DNA of 64,000 nt. Origin: Pyropia yezoensis. Lineage: Eukaryota; Rhodophyta; Bangiophyceae; Bangiales; Bangiaceae. The DNA is taken from the NCBI GenBank assembly GCA_009829735.1, contig CM020618.1, positions 30,666,894 to 30,730,893 on the forward strand, given 5' to 3'. Under the pieces are notes generated by a model. That model ran no database searches. It was not told where the DNA came from and saw only the letters and a program-made list of their open reading frames with translations. Positions 21,308 through 32,696 of this stretch are shown piece after piece (position 1 is the stretch's first letter; each line of letters opens with the position of its first letter). The translations under genes were made by a program, and so were the position numbers.

Positions 21308-22100
21308 GACGATTGGGGCCGGTTCCGTGGCGGGTGCCATGAGGAAAGTCGTGTTTGGAAGGCGGATGACCGCGCTGGGACTGCAAGTGGTCCCTGGACC
21401 CACTGTCCTCCCCTACAAGTGCGTGGCAGGCACGCGGCTTCGCGTGGAGGATAAGACGGCGTCAAGTTGTGGTGGGCAACACTGGGTGACTTGGCAGGGC
21501 AATCGGGTGGCCGTGATGGGTGCACCACGAGGGTTGAGGACGAAGTGGGGTGGTGTTGTGGCACCGTGCATGGGACGCATCGGTCGGTGGGGGCAGCTTG
21601 TGGCAGGCAGCACATATTATGGTTGCATTGGCGGGGGGTGGGTCGGCGCTAGCCCCGGGGGGGCTTCTATCGGGGTACACAGTGTCTGTACAAGCTTTTG
21701 TGGGAGGGGGGACGATTGGGGCCGGTTCGTTGGCCGGTACCATGAGGGGAGTCGCAGTGGGAAGGCGGACGACCACGCTGGGCCGGCAAGTGGGCCAGGG
21801 ACCCGCTCTCTTCCTGTGCGAGTGCGTGGCAGGTGCGCAGCGGCGCATGGCGTACAAGACCGGGTCAAGTTGTGGTGGGCAACACAGGGTGACTAGGCAG
21901 GTCAATCGGGTGGCCGTGACGGGTGCACCACGAAGGTGAGGACCGGGTGGGGCGGCGCTGTGGCACCGTGCGTGGGACGGACCAGCCGGTGTGGGTAGCA
22001 CCGGGCAGGCAGCACAATTGGTGCTGCATCGGCCGGGGGGAGTCGGCGGTAGCCCCGGGCGTGCGCGCTATCGGGGTCGCGTTGCTGTGAGTGTGGTACG
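21308..22100. repeat. Two-copy tandem repeat, period 403 bp
   Basis: Copies start at 21308 and 21711 with the shared GACGATTGGGGCCGGTTC. They stay alignable to about 22100 through shared landmarks (AAGTTGTGGTGGGCAACAC, CAATCGGGTGGCCGTGA, CTATCGGGGT). The divergence between them is clear, so the duplication is not recent. Several frames stay open through it, but no protein is recognisable. Confidence 0.8.
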
Positions 22101-22445
22101 ACGGGCCGTACATCAACGCGGGCAGCTGTGGCCTTTGCATCGTCGAGCCACACAACGACGCAGTGTGCTACGGACGCGGTGACAACGTCTTGTTCCCCAC
22201 CCACTTTGTGTGCACCTTCCCCGCCTGGCTCTGACCCCCAGCGGTGGCCGCCCCCAAGAGGTTTAGGCGCCGGCCTTGTCACTCCAATATCCGGGCGCGC
22301 TCCACTACTCCCCCAGCCTCTCGCTCCTCTCGTTCCATCTTCTCTCGAGGTCACCATCGATTGACGCGCGACGTGCGGTTGGCTCTTTCGCCTGCCGATC
22401 TCCCCAGCGCGTCTGTACCATTATTGTCGCTCTTCTACCTACCCC

Positions 22446-22985
22446 ATGGCGGCTGTGCCAAGCGTGTCTGTGGTTGTAGCGCGACCTTGGCAGGTGCCGA
22501 CAGGCGGCCTATCCGTAGAAAATGGCATAGACTGCAACCCTGACGGCATTGCCTACCCTGTTTGGTTTGACGTCGGCTTGATGCTAGCGGGAAAGACTGC
22601 CGGGCTTGTGATGCCCCCCGCCAATCTCGTCATTCACGCGGTGTCTCGCACCAGCCGCGTTGGGTCGACCGTGCGCGTCGATGCGTTGTTGGCGCGTAGT
22701 GCAGGCCAGTGGAGCCCCAACTTCCTGTACGTCACGGTGGCACCTCCGGAAAATGTGCCTGTTTTGGATGGCCAGCCGGCCTTCACTGGGCGGCTGCTGC
22801 TGAATAGCTTTGGTGGGCTGCGGGCTTACCGATTCGAGGCCTGCGACGGAGGTCAGGCGGATGTGTTTGCTGGTCTCCCAACGGGTGCGCTTCTTGCCAC
22901 AACCTGTTGGCTTCTATCTGTGGTCATCGCACGGTCGTGGTGGGCCGCGGCTACTTTCTTTCTCCTGTCGTGCAAGGTGATGTGA
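22446..22985 (+). CDS. Hypothetical protein, single exon
   Basis: A 179-residue ORF starting MAAVPSVSVVVARPWQVP, preceded by a pyrimidine-rich leader (22270-22440). The composition is protein-like, with alternating hydrophobic strands (VWFDVGLMLAGKTAGLVM, FLYVTVAPPENVPVL, RLLLNSFGGLRAYRF) that suggest a small beta-rich domain. The last 30 residues are hydrophobic (TCWLLSVVIARSWWAAATFF) and could be a membrane helix. I do not recognise the family. It may be a host orphan gene or the remnant of an element. Confidence 0.4.
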   Translation: MAAVPSVSVVVARPWQVPTGGLSVENGIDCNPDGIAYPVWFDVGLMLAGKTAGLVMPPANLVIHAVSRTSRVGSTVRVDALLARSAGQWSPNFLYVTVAPPENVPVLDGQPAFTGRLLLNSFGGLRAYRFEACDGGQADVFAGLPTGALLATTCWLLSVVIARSWWAAATFFLLSCKVM

Positions 22986-24607
22986 TGGCTGTTGCTCGTG
23001 TGACTGTGTCGTTTTCTCCAGTTGACCGATGGGGCTGCCAAGTGCGCATGCTTGTGGATAGTCTGGCCTTGCACGCAGCAGCGCTTGGTCCACGTGTCCT
23101 GTGACCGGATGCGTGAGCGTTGTCAGTCGGAGAGGAATCCCTCCCATTCCTGGTGTGCTTTGTGTCCGCCTGTGATTGTTTGAATTCTGTCGTTTATTGA
23201 CGAATACGCGATGTGCTCGCTGCACTTAAAAGGCTAGGGTGTTTTCGCGAACGCGCTTTCAGTACCTCGAAGACTCACTATTTGAAATTCTGGTTGAGAC
23301 TCCAAGTGGCCCCCCTATGAATGCAGCTTCCGGATCTGATGCGGCCAGCTTGACGCCCCATGACCCATGGCCCGCTGCAGTCGGTGGTCCCCTGCCCATG
23401 CGTTTCGCCAATCGGTCCATCGGGGAAGGTCAAGGTTGTCCCGTCCGAGAAAGGCCAGCGAGTGAGGAGCGACATTCATCGACCACCGCCATGCGCCGCT
23501 GACCATGGCCGCGGAGCTCCGTTTTTAGTGCCGGGCCCCGCCCGCTTGGGCACCTCTGCCTACGCTGTGCCCCTTGCGGTGGGTGCGGTGGGAGACGGGC
23601 GTGCGACCGGGAAGACAGTAGGCGATCGGGTATTGTGGTATTGCCGACGTCTGCCGGTGAGGGCGGGGACTGGCTGGAGCACAACGGCTCCTCATACCCT
23701 CCGCCCCCATCCCACAGCAGTGACCACATCATGCATCAACTAATCTGCCATACGAGCATTGAAAAGTTCCCCCCGTTCCCTCCCCCGACCTGCTCACTGA
23801 CTACTTCGAGCCCCCACCCCAGCTTCGGCCGAAGAAGGAAGTTGGTGGCTATTGTAACACTCGGGACAGTGCCAGTGCGGCGGAGGGGCGCGGGAGGGAG
23901 GGGCACGAGATGTCTGCCAAGGGCCCCACCGTGCCCCGTCGCTGCCTGTCGGCCCGCGCGGCACGCGTCACCGCCAGCATTCACCTTCAGTCTGCTGGAT
24001 GAGTGGCACCGCGCTGTGTCGGGCCGCGACGGCGGCTGCCCGGCAGTCCCTCACCCCATCCTTAGCGAAGAGATGGAGGTGGGTGGCTACCTTAGCAGAT
24101 GGGGCTGTGCCAGAGCAGAGGAGGGGCGACGGGAGGAAGGGGAAGGGGATGTCCAAAAAGGTTAGGACAGTCCCTGCCGCTGCCTGCCGACCTGCACCGG
24201 CGCCCCGCACGAAGCGCGTTTTGTGAGGGGGAGGGAGCGTCTCCGCAGCGCCGTGAAGGGGGGGAGAGGAGTCATCGGTCTGGTCCGGCGTCACTGGCGT
24301 GTAGCCGGCGGAGCTGTGAGCGGGGACGCCCGGGTGGAGCCCGCCCCCGCGACAGAGGACGCAGGCGTGCGGAGGAGAAGAGGCGTGGTGCAGCGCGCGT
24401 GCCATTGCGCCCACCGCTGACTGGCGGCAGGTCGACAGCAAATGAATAGAAAGAAAACGCACCAGTCATTGGTCATCTGCACATTCGTATGTACAGCGGA
24501 GGGTTCCCCTTCCCGCCCGTCGTCAAACCACACACCACGCGTCCCTTATGTACGACTCCCCTACTCCCCCCCCCCCCCCCCCCCCCCCCCGCCGCAGCTC
24601 CCCACAC
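22986..24607. other. Intergenic stretch; no supported gene
   Basis: Only short overlapping ORFs on both strands. 24565-24590 is a poly-C tract just downstream of the transporter stop codon. Weakly similar segments near 23950-24080 and 23790-23930 hint at an old duplication, but I see no gene. Confidence 0.35.
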
Positions 24608-27600
24608 TCAGTGGTCCATCGTTTGGTTTTGCACGAGCAGCGCGTACGCGCCCCGGCGTTCCATCAGCTCCGCATGGGTGCCCACCTCGACCACCGCCCC
24701 CGCCGCCACCACCGCAATCGCGTCGGCCGACTGGATGGACGACAGCCGGTGCGCAATCACCACCGTCGTGCGGGACGAGGCGGCCCGGTCGAGCGCCTCC
24801 TGCACCGCCTTTTCGCTGATGCTGTCCAGGGCGGCGGTCGACTCGTCGAGGAGCAGCACCTTGGGCGCCCGCACCAGCGCCCGCGCAATCGCCACCCGCT
24901 GCCGCTGGCCGCCGCTCAGGCGGCCGCCCCGCTCGCCCACATCCGACGCGTACCCGTCGGGGAGAGCGGTAATGAAGTCGTGGGCGTTGGCCAGTCGTGC
25001 CGCCGCCTCCACCTGCGCGTCCGTCACGACGGTGCCCTCCGTGTTGGTAAAGCCATACGCAATGTTGTCTCGGACCGACATGGAAAAGAGGTCGGGCTCC
25101 TGCGACACAATGGCCAGGTGGGAGCGCAGGTTGGCCACATTGTACGCAGCTGCCTCGGTGCCGTCAAGCGTCAGGCTGCCGCCAGATATGTCGTAAAAGC
25201 GCTCGAGGAGGCTGACGACGGTAGACTTGCCGCTGCCACTTTCCCCCACCAGCGCGAGCGTCTTGCCCGGCGCCACCGCCGCCGACAGGCCACGAAGGAC
25301 GGGCACGTCGGGGCGGCTGGGGTAGTTGAACTCAACGTCCCGCAGCGCCACGGCGCCCTCCACGCTCGACCGCTGCTCACCGCCATTGCCCAGCGGGTCA
25401 ATCGCCGACTGGCGGTCCAGGAGGCGAAAGATCTGAGTGGCCGCCACCAAGCTGCTTGACACGTCGGGCGCACTGGCCGCCGCCTGCCCAATCATCATCA
25501 TGCCAAACAGGATGGCGGTGAGCGCCTCGAGGACGCCCGAGAAGGAGCACTGCCCATTGACCGCGAACAGGTTGCCAGACCAAAAGGCGAGCGCCCACAC
25601 GGCAAAGAGGCAAAACTCGGCCACGCCAAAGCCGACGCCCGCCACCACAGCGGCGCGCTGGCCCTTGCGGACGGGCCCCTCCAGCTCCTTCATGTACTTG
25701 GCAAGGAAGTGCTTCTGTACGCCCAGCGACGTCACCGTCCGCACGTTGTCCACTGCCTCGGACGCGATCTGGCCGGCTTGCGCAAAAAAGGCACGCGACT
25801 TGGAGTCGTCTGCTGTCATCTGGCGTACCTCCAGGTACCCGCCCAGCGCGACACCCGGCATGATTGCCAGCACGATGAGCGCCACCCGCCAGCACGAAAC
25901 GAGCCCAATGACAATGCCCACGCCCACAGCCCCAAGCATCATGATGATGGAGCCCGCAGCGTCACCGGTAAGGCCCTTGACCAGCGTCGCCTCGGTCGCC
26001 AGGCGCGTAGCGAGAGCACCCACCGAGTTCTTCTTGTCGTCAAAGTAGGCCATCTCCTGCGACAGCATCGCGCGGAAGGACGCGGCGCGCAGCTTCTTGG
26101 TCATTCGCTCACCCGAGATGCCCAGGAAGGCCAGCTGCGCATAATTGGCCAGCGCCATGATGCCACCGAGCGCCACAAAAGCCAGCGCATAGTTGCGGAC
26201 CGACGCGTTGGCCTCGTCGCTCGGGTCGCCCAGCAGCACGAGCACCTTGGAAAAGACCACCGCCATGACGGGCCACGCGGCGCCGGCGCAAAAGGCGCCG
26301 ACCGACCCGAGCAGGATGTACAGCCATTCGGACCGGTTGGTGCGGATAGCACGCATGATGACCCCATCGTCCACTTCTGCGGTCTTGTCCTTGGACTCTG
26401 ACTCCGAGCTGCTCTCCCCGCCGAGGGAGGGGTCCACCAGCGTAGACTTTTCCATCATCGTCGACGTGGCCAGCGTGGACGGCTCGTCCGCCATCGACCC
26501 GGCAACCGCGTCGTCGGCGCCGCGGTTGGCCTTCTCCGACGCTGCGACACGGGCTGCCTTGCGGGCGTGGCGCTGCTCCTCCGTCTCGTCCGTCACATTT
26601 TGCATCTCCACGAGCGTGCGGTAGCGGCCCTCTGCCAGGCGCATCAGCTCCGAGTGTGTGCCCAGCTCCACCACCTGCCCCGCATTGACCACCGCAATCG
26701 CGTCGGCGTCCTGGATGGTCGACAGCCGGTGGGCAATCACAACCGTCGTGCGGCCACGAGAGGCACGCTGCAGCGCCACCTGCACCACCCGCTCGCTGGC
26801 CGAGTCGAGCGCCGACGTCGACTCATCGAGCAGCAGCACCGCCGGCTTGCGCACCAGCGCCCGCGCAATGGCCACCCGCTGCTTCTGGCCGCCACTGAGC
26901 AGCGCGCCACGCGCGCCGAGCATGGTGTCGTAGCCTTCGGGGAGGCGACAGATGAAGTCGTGGGCATTGGCCGTCTGGGCAGCCTCGATAATCTCCGCCT
27001 CCGTTACCGCGCGGGGGGACATGACGCGCTTGCCCGTGACGGGGTCGACGCTCACGTCGACTCCCGCGCCCAGCGCAATGTTGTCCCGGATAGTTGCAGC
27101 GAACAGGGTTGGCATCTGGGCTACAAAACCAATCTGCGCCCGCAGCCACCGGACATTAAGCGACCGCATGTCCACACCATCCAAACGGACAGACCCGTTA
27201 AGGGGGTCGTACAGACGCTCTATCAGCTGAATGGCCGTACTCTGTGACCACAGAAATCAAGTGGAAGAAGGGCACACAAACGAGAGCAGCCAGCAAACAA
27301 GGAGAGAGACAGACAGGACCAGTGGCACAACTCAAGAGGACACGGGTTAGCATCCTCAACACGCACCGCAGAATTAGCGCGCACCCTCGCGTAGCCCGGC
27401 CGACAGGGCACACACGCCAGTGCCCAGCGCCAGAGCCCCCTCAACCACCGCCGCCACAACACGACCAATAGACAGCACGACAACCAGACGTACCTTACCA
27501 CACCCACTGGGTCCAACCAACGCCAGCGTCTGACCCCGCTGCACAGACACAGCCATCTTGTTAAGGATGGTCTCCCCCTGGCGGGTGGGGTAGGTAAAGT

Positions 27601-28912
27601 CCACCGCCTCGAGCGCCAGGTTGCCCTGCACCACCTCCAATACCTCCCCCGCGTCATCGTCAAGCGGGTCAATCGCGCTGACCCGGTCAATGACCGCAAA
27701 GATGCGTGGCGCGCTACCGCGCGCCGTGTTGAACGCGTTGATTGCGGGCATGCCCTGCCCAATGCCCATGGCGCCAATGAGGACAGAGAAAAAGACGGTG
27801 AGGACGTCGCCCGAATCCATGCTCCCGTTCCGCACCTGGCGGTTGCCAAACCAAAAGGCCAGCGCGTAGGTGCACAGGATGATGAAAAAGGTGACGCCCA
27901 TGCCCATGCCCGACACGTGTGCCCGCTTCTTGGCGTCCCGCGCAGCCACCTCCAGCTGGTCATCGTACCGGCGGGCCTCCTGATCCTCGCTCCCAAACGC
28001 GGCGACCGTCCGAATGAGCCCGAGCACCTCTTCCGCAATGCCGCCCGCCTTGGAGTAGGCCGCCTGCCCCTGCATCGTCGCCTCGGAGAGGGTCTTGGCA
28101 AAGATGGCGCCCGACAACACGAGAGCCGGCACCGCCCCCAGCACCACCAGCGTCATCTTCCAGCCCGTCACCAGCGCCAGTGTCACGCCTGTCACAAACG
28201 TGGCCATGTACTGCATAAAATAGGGCACCTTGTCACCCATCCCCCGCTGCATCACGTCCACGTCACTGGCCACCCGCGCGGTGAGCTCCCCCGAGTCGTG
28301 CGTGTCGTACCAGCCCATCTCTTGGCGAAAGAGGGACTGTACGTAGAGGCCTCGGATGCGCGAGCCCTGCCGCTGCGCCGCAACCATCCAGCAAAAGACT
28401 TGGAAAAAGGCGAGCACAAACGCGACACACGCCAGGATCATAAACTTGATGCAGATGTTGTTGATTTTGTCCGTTACCACCGCCGGGTCCGCGACGGCGT
28501 CGGGGGTCCCGCCAACGGTAATGATGTCGCCAAAAAAAATGGTAAAGAGCGGCAACAGGGAGCCGTGGCCGACTGCACACACCGAGCCGACGGCCATGAG
28601 GCCCTTTTCAAACGGCGTCGCAAAGCGGAAGAGCTCAAAGATGCCCACCGGCTCCAACTTTTCCTCCGCTTCCTTTTTTGACCCGCTAGCAGAGTCGTTG
28701 CCACTCGACGACGAGCCGTCGGCGCCGGTGGCGGAGCCGCCGCGGAGTTTGGCCTTGAGCTTGTCCAGAGGCGACAGAGGAGCCCCCACGGGGGTGGCCG
28801 CGACGGTCGCCGACGCGGCCTGCGTGACGGGCGCGGCGTCCTCTCCGTCGCTGAGAGGCACCACAATGTCGGCCGGTGGCACGCCGCCGGGGTCCATCTC
28901 GCCGTCCCCCAT
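24608..28912 (-). CDS. ABCB/P-glycoprotein-type ABC transporter, full length
   Basis: Exons 28912-27494 and 27241-24608 give 1350 residues, close to the usual 1250-1350 of full ABCB exporters. The layout is TMD1-NBD1-TMD2-NBD2. NBD1 has Walker A GPSGCGKS at about 467-474, signature LLSGGQKQRVAIARAL at about 587-602 and Walker B LLLDES near 612. NBD2 has GESGSGKSTVV at about 1139, RLSGGQRQRVAIARAL at about 1247 and LLLDESTAALD. Both NBDs look catalytically complete. The intron lies exactly between Lys and Ser of the first Walker A (GGTAAG|GTACGT donor, CACAG|AGTACG acceptor, phase 0). The start at MGDGEMDPGG was chosen because the upstream in-frame sequence is not protein-like. The protein should export amphipathic compounds across the plasma or an internal membrane. 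Confidence 0.93.
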
Positions 28913-30029
28913 CGAGCGCGACGCCCGGTGGCGGCGGAGAGGCTGCTGGGGCGGTGGCTGCCACGGAGAGCGGGGCGGGGAGGGAAACAGGTACGACAGT
29001 GGAGGCGGGAAGGGGCAAAGGAACGACGCGAGAGTGAAGGGGGAACAGGGAAGGGGCGAGCGTGGCCAGTAGCCACGGGCTGAGGCGCTGCCGTGCGTGC
29101 CCGTGCAGCTACCGCGAGCTATGCGCACGGTAATGGGACGGCCTTTCAAATAGGAAAACGCCAGTGACGGCAGTGCGTAGTCTCGTCGCGGCTGGCGAGC
29201 GCTGTCTTCCCACTGTGCGGGCCTCGTCCGCCACCGCGAGTCGCCGGCGGCGGGACATGTATGCCCACGTGGGCAGTGCTGGCCCTCCCCCCCCCCTCTC
29301 GCCCATCATGCCATCCATGTCGTCGCCTACTCCCTGCCCCCCACACCCTGGAGGGGCCCAGGATCCCACGAGAGCGGCACACGCCCCTCGTGGAGCTTCC
29401 CCGCGAACGGGGGCTGGGGTGTCCCCTCCCGCCAGACGGCATGCAGCCGCATGCCGCCGCCATCCCGGGCGGGGATCCCACAGATGATTGGACAGCAGCG
29501 GCGCCGAGCGAGGGACCAATGAGCGTACAGACATCGACGCAGGGAGGCCCCGTCCATCAACTCCGACGCCGTTCCGCCAGCCGGAGGGCGGGGCAGTTGG
29601 GTCGGGCGGGTCCCGCCACCCGACTGTATGGGAGGGCCGGGGGGGCACAGCGCGTGTCAGCCACTCGCTCGTACGGCGGAGGCCGCCACCACCGTCACGA
29701 CGGGGTTTTGGGGGGGGGGGCGTCGGAGTCGAAAGCGGGAGAGATCCTGCAAACCGGGCGGGGCCCATCATTGGCACTCGACAAGAAGTACAAAGGAATT
29801 CCAGGAAGGTTCCATTACGTGATGGTCCAATGTGCGCCGAGCATATGGTCCAAGCAGAGCCATGAAACGGTCCAGCTGTTCTGGAGAGCCAGGACGTTGC
29901 TTAAAACTTTTCTTTGGGATACTGCGCTTGCGCCATGAAGTCCGTTCCCAGTGGAGGCCCTCCTTGTCCGGGTTCCGGGTCGTGGGCGCCACGGTACGTC
30001 CCCGCACGCGTCCCCGCCAACGCGATGGG
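28913..30029. other. Upstream region of the ABC transporter; no supported gene
   Basis: Promoter and 5' leader side of the transporter. Long open frames occur on both strands at 29100-29940 but look like by-products of GC content. A run of G lies near 29707-29720. A lower-GC patch at 29765-29930 has no recognised motif. Confidence 0.4.
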
Positions 30030-30124
30030 CCCCCCCGCCGCCGCCACCGCCGTCGCCCCAGCCGTCGCCACCGCCGTCGCCCCAGCCGTCGCCACCGCCA
30101 CCGCCACCGCCGCCACCGCCGCCA

Positions 30125-30179
<55 letters not shown>

Positions 30180-30190
30180 CGCCGCCGCGC
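30030..30190. repeat. CCGCCA-type microsatellite
   Basis: About 160 bp of imperfect trinucleotide and hexanucleotide repeats (CCG, CCA, GTCGCC) with no stop codon on several frames. It sits next to the first 31-bp minisatellite array. Confidence 0.9.
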
Positions 30191-30489
30191 GGCGGCAGTG
30201 AACCTCCCGGTCGAGGGTTGTCACGGGCTGGAGGGCGGGATGGATGGTGACAAGTGCGCACCGTCCTGTCGGGGCCACCGCGAGTGCCGCGGGGCAAGGC
30301 GGCGGCACCCCGACGGGATGGTGGGGGAAGGCTGGGGCGGGTGCAGTCCGTTTGGGTCGTTGCCGTACGCGCGCGCCACCGCGCACGCGGCGTAGCAGGC
30401 GGCGTAGCAGGCCGCGTCGCATAGGACGTAGCTGACGCCCACGGCGCCGCGGCGGACGTCAACGGTAAAAGCGCTGGCGAAAGGCCGTG

Positions 30490-30955
30490 CAGGCCACTGG
30501 GCAGGCCGGCCTGCCCCCTACAACGCACTGGGTAGACCGGGAGGCCACCGACAATAAAGACGGCCGCCCGGCAGGCCACCGACATTGGATTGGACAGCCC
30601 GGCAGGCCACAGACGTTGAATTGGGTCGCCCGGCAGGCCACCGACGTTGAATTGGGCCGCCCGGCAGGCCACCTACTTTGAGTTGGGGCCTTCCTACCGG
30701 CAGGCCAAAGGGTATTGGTCCCTCTGCGCAGCGAGTGCATGGTACGCTGGCCACCGACGTTGAATTGGGCAGGCCGGCAGGCCACCGACGTTGAATTGGG
30801 CAGGCCGGCAGGCCACCGACGTTGAATTGGGCAGGCCGGCCGGCCACAGACGTTGAATTGGGCCGCCCGGCAGGCCACCTACTTTGAGTTGGGGCCTTCC
30901 TACCGGCAGGCCAAAGGGTATTGGTCCCTCTGCGCAGCGAGTGCATGGTACGCTG
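30490..30955 (-). repeat. 31-bp minisatellite array A (reverse orientation)
   Basis: Read on the minus strand, units begin with the 13-bp core GGTGGCCTGCCGG, followed mostly by CCTGCCCAATTCAACGTC. About a dozen units are recognisable, some degenerate. A segment of about 90 bp containing the units CCCCAACTCAAAGTA and CAATACCC is present twice, ending near 30748 and 30953. The same core forms arrays B and C. Confidence 0.9.
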
Positions 30956-31164
30956 ACCTTCTGCGCGTGAGAGGACGCGCAGTCGACTTCACCCCCCCCC
31001 TCCCCCCCCCCCCCCCCCCCCTTCCCCTTGCTCCCCTGCTCCGCCCCCCCCTTTATGCCCTTTCCAGCTGTATGTCAAGTTTCTTTGCCCCCGGGTACAC
31101 CCTTGTGACGTAGAGTTCCGGATACGCGGGCAGGTGGCCACCTCAAGCACTCGCGCTCATCCTC
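30956..31164. other. Pyrimidine-rich stretch before an orphan gene
   Basis: Poly-C around 30993-31020, then C/T-rich sequence and an AT-richer leader before the ATG at 31165. No promoter motif is recognised. Confidence 0.4.
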
Positions 31165-32268
31165 ATGGAGACGCAGCGAGGCGGAGTTCCTGGGCGCTGT
31201 CATGTTGTATTGCTGGCACCAGAAGCGGTACTGGACTTAGAAGCGGCGCCCGTTGATGTGCATGTGAGAAACTTTGTTCGAGGCGTTCAGTACATGGTAC
31301 AGCCTCTGCAGACACGTCTGGCTACTGCATACGTCTTCCTGTGCGTCTTCCCTCCTCCCCGAGTGGGTCGTGCTCATACCGAGACGATGGACATGACTTA
31401 TACTGGTCCCGTGCCAGTGCCACTTCTACACGCACGTGGGCTTCCGGCCACGAGTCCGAGAGCTCCCAAGGACACATCTACCCCATCTCCGGGCCCGCCC
31501 CCTGCTGCAACTACCCGTGCGCACAGTCCGCACCCACACAATGGCGGCGGTGCACAAGATGGATGTGACGACGGGGCTGTGGGAGCGGTGGCTCTTGCGC
31601 AGATACAGGAGCCGCTGGCGCCTGTCCATCCTGGTGGGGAGACTGCAACGGCGGCCCCTGTATACGTAGGTGAACCGAGTGTGGTAGGACCGGCGCGTCC
31701 AGCACGGGCTGAGCCCTCCCCGGCGGCGGCGTGGACGACCACTCCTGTCTCGCCCGATGAGCTTGTCCTCACAGGGGACCCGTCTGCCCGCTTGTGCAGG
31801 CTGGCGGCGGTCCGCTTGCGTCCCCCGGGCGAGGGGGGGGCAGGCCCGGCGGCACCACGTCCGGCCCATCCACTCCCCATTCGCCAGGTGTCTCCGGCAA
31901 TGGTGACGAGCCTTATTCTTCCGGCTAGGGTTCAGACCATGAGCGAGGTCTCCCAGGGTATGATTCGTGCCTTCAATGCGTGGCTGCGGGGGCAGCTTAA
32001 CTTCCGACACCAATACAAGGCGATGGCAAGGCTCACGCCGGCTGACCTCGACGGCGTGGCTTGGGAGTGGTCTCGGGCGCTCCCGGGCGAATCGGTGCCG
32101 CCCGTTCGTGCAAGCGGGACAGACCTCTCCCCCTCGCAACGCGGTGGGGCTATCTGGCCAACGCGCGTGGCTCTAGCAGTTGCAGTAAGCTGTGATGTGC
32201 TCTGGTGTAGTGCTTGGCGTCGATATTGGAAGGACGTCCATGCGGGTACAAGTGCCTCGGCTGCGTGA
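31165..32268 (+). CDS. Orphan family protein 1 (shared N- and C-terminal modules)
   Basis: 367 residues, single exon, start METQRGGVPGRCHVV. Residues of about 25-65 form a first module (VDVHVRNFVRGVQYMVQPLQ). A long Pro/Ala/Thr-rich linker follows. Residues of about 245-360 form a second module with WEWSRALPGESVPPVR, which ends in a hydrophobic helix rich in Cys and Trp. The C-terminal module aligns clearly with the gene at 41036-42489: the pair shares WEW, ALPGE, PPVR and the spacing before the final hydrophobic segment. I know no family with these features. The gene converges on the Hsp70-like gene and is preceded by minisatellite array A. Confidence 0.6.
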   Translation: METQRGGVPGRCHVVLLAPEAVLDLEAAPVDVHVRNFVRGVQYMVQPLQTRLATAYVFLCVFPPPRVGRAHTETMDMTYTGPVPVPLLHARGLPATSPRAPKDTSTPSPGPPPAATTRAHSPHPHNGGGAQDGCDDGAVGAVALAQIQEPLAPVHPGGETATAAPVYVGEPSVVGPARPARAEPSPAAAWTTTPVSPDELVLTGDPSARLCRLAAVRLRPPGEGGAGPAAPRPAHPLPIRQVSPAMVTSLILPARVQTMSEVSQGMIRAFNAWLRGQLNFRHQYKAMARLTPADLDGVAWEWSRALPGESVPPVRASGTDLSPSQRGGAIWPTRVALAVAVSCDVLWCSAWRRYWKDVHAGTSASAA

Positions 32269-32696
32269 GCGGCGTGTGCACACTCCGACACACGTCTATG
32301 GACAGCTGGCGGATGGACCATAAACTTTTTGCCTCTGTTGACTCGCGCCCTTCGTGTCGTTGCAGGTCGCACCCCAGCTTGATTGCAAGACACGCAACCA
32401 CGTTTGGGGACATACCACGCGTACAACCGATGAAAAAGGATGGGCAGCAGTACATGACCCACTATCATTGCTGCTGCTCGACGGGGACGTGACCAACTCG
32501 TCCACACACGGGGCGGTCCAGTACAACGCAAACGCGGAAACATTTGTACACGACAAGACGAAAACATGGAAACACTTCTGGGACGCAACACGCGAATATG
32601 GGAGCACTTCTACAACGCATATGACACAAGCAACGCTCGGTTATCTGAAAGAGGCCCCCGGGCCTGCCGGCCTGGGCCCCTTCTCCCGACAACGTT

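Noticed and set aside
24548-27247. Plus-strand frames opposite the ABC transporter
   Set aside because: These are His/Arg-rich shadows of a well-supported gene.
29109-29938. Genes on either strand upstream of the ABC transporter
   Set aside because: Both strands are open with Pro/Arg-rich, non-repetitive but unrecognisable translations. No start or splice evidence separates them from chance.
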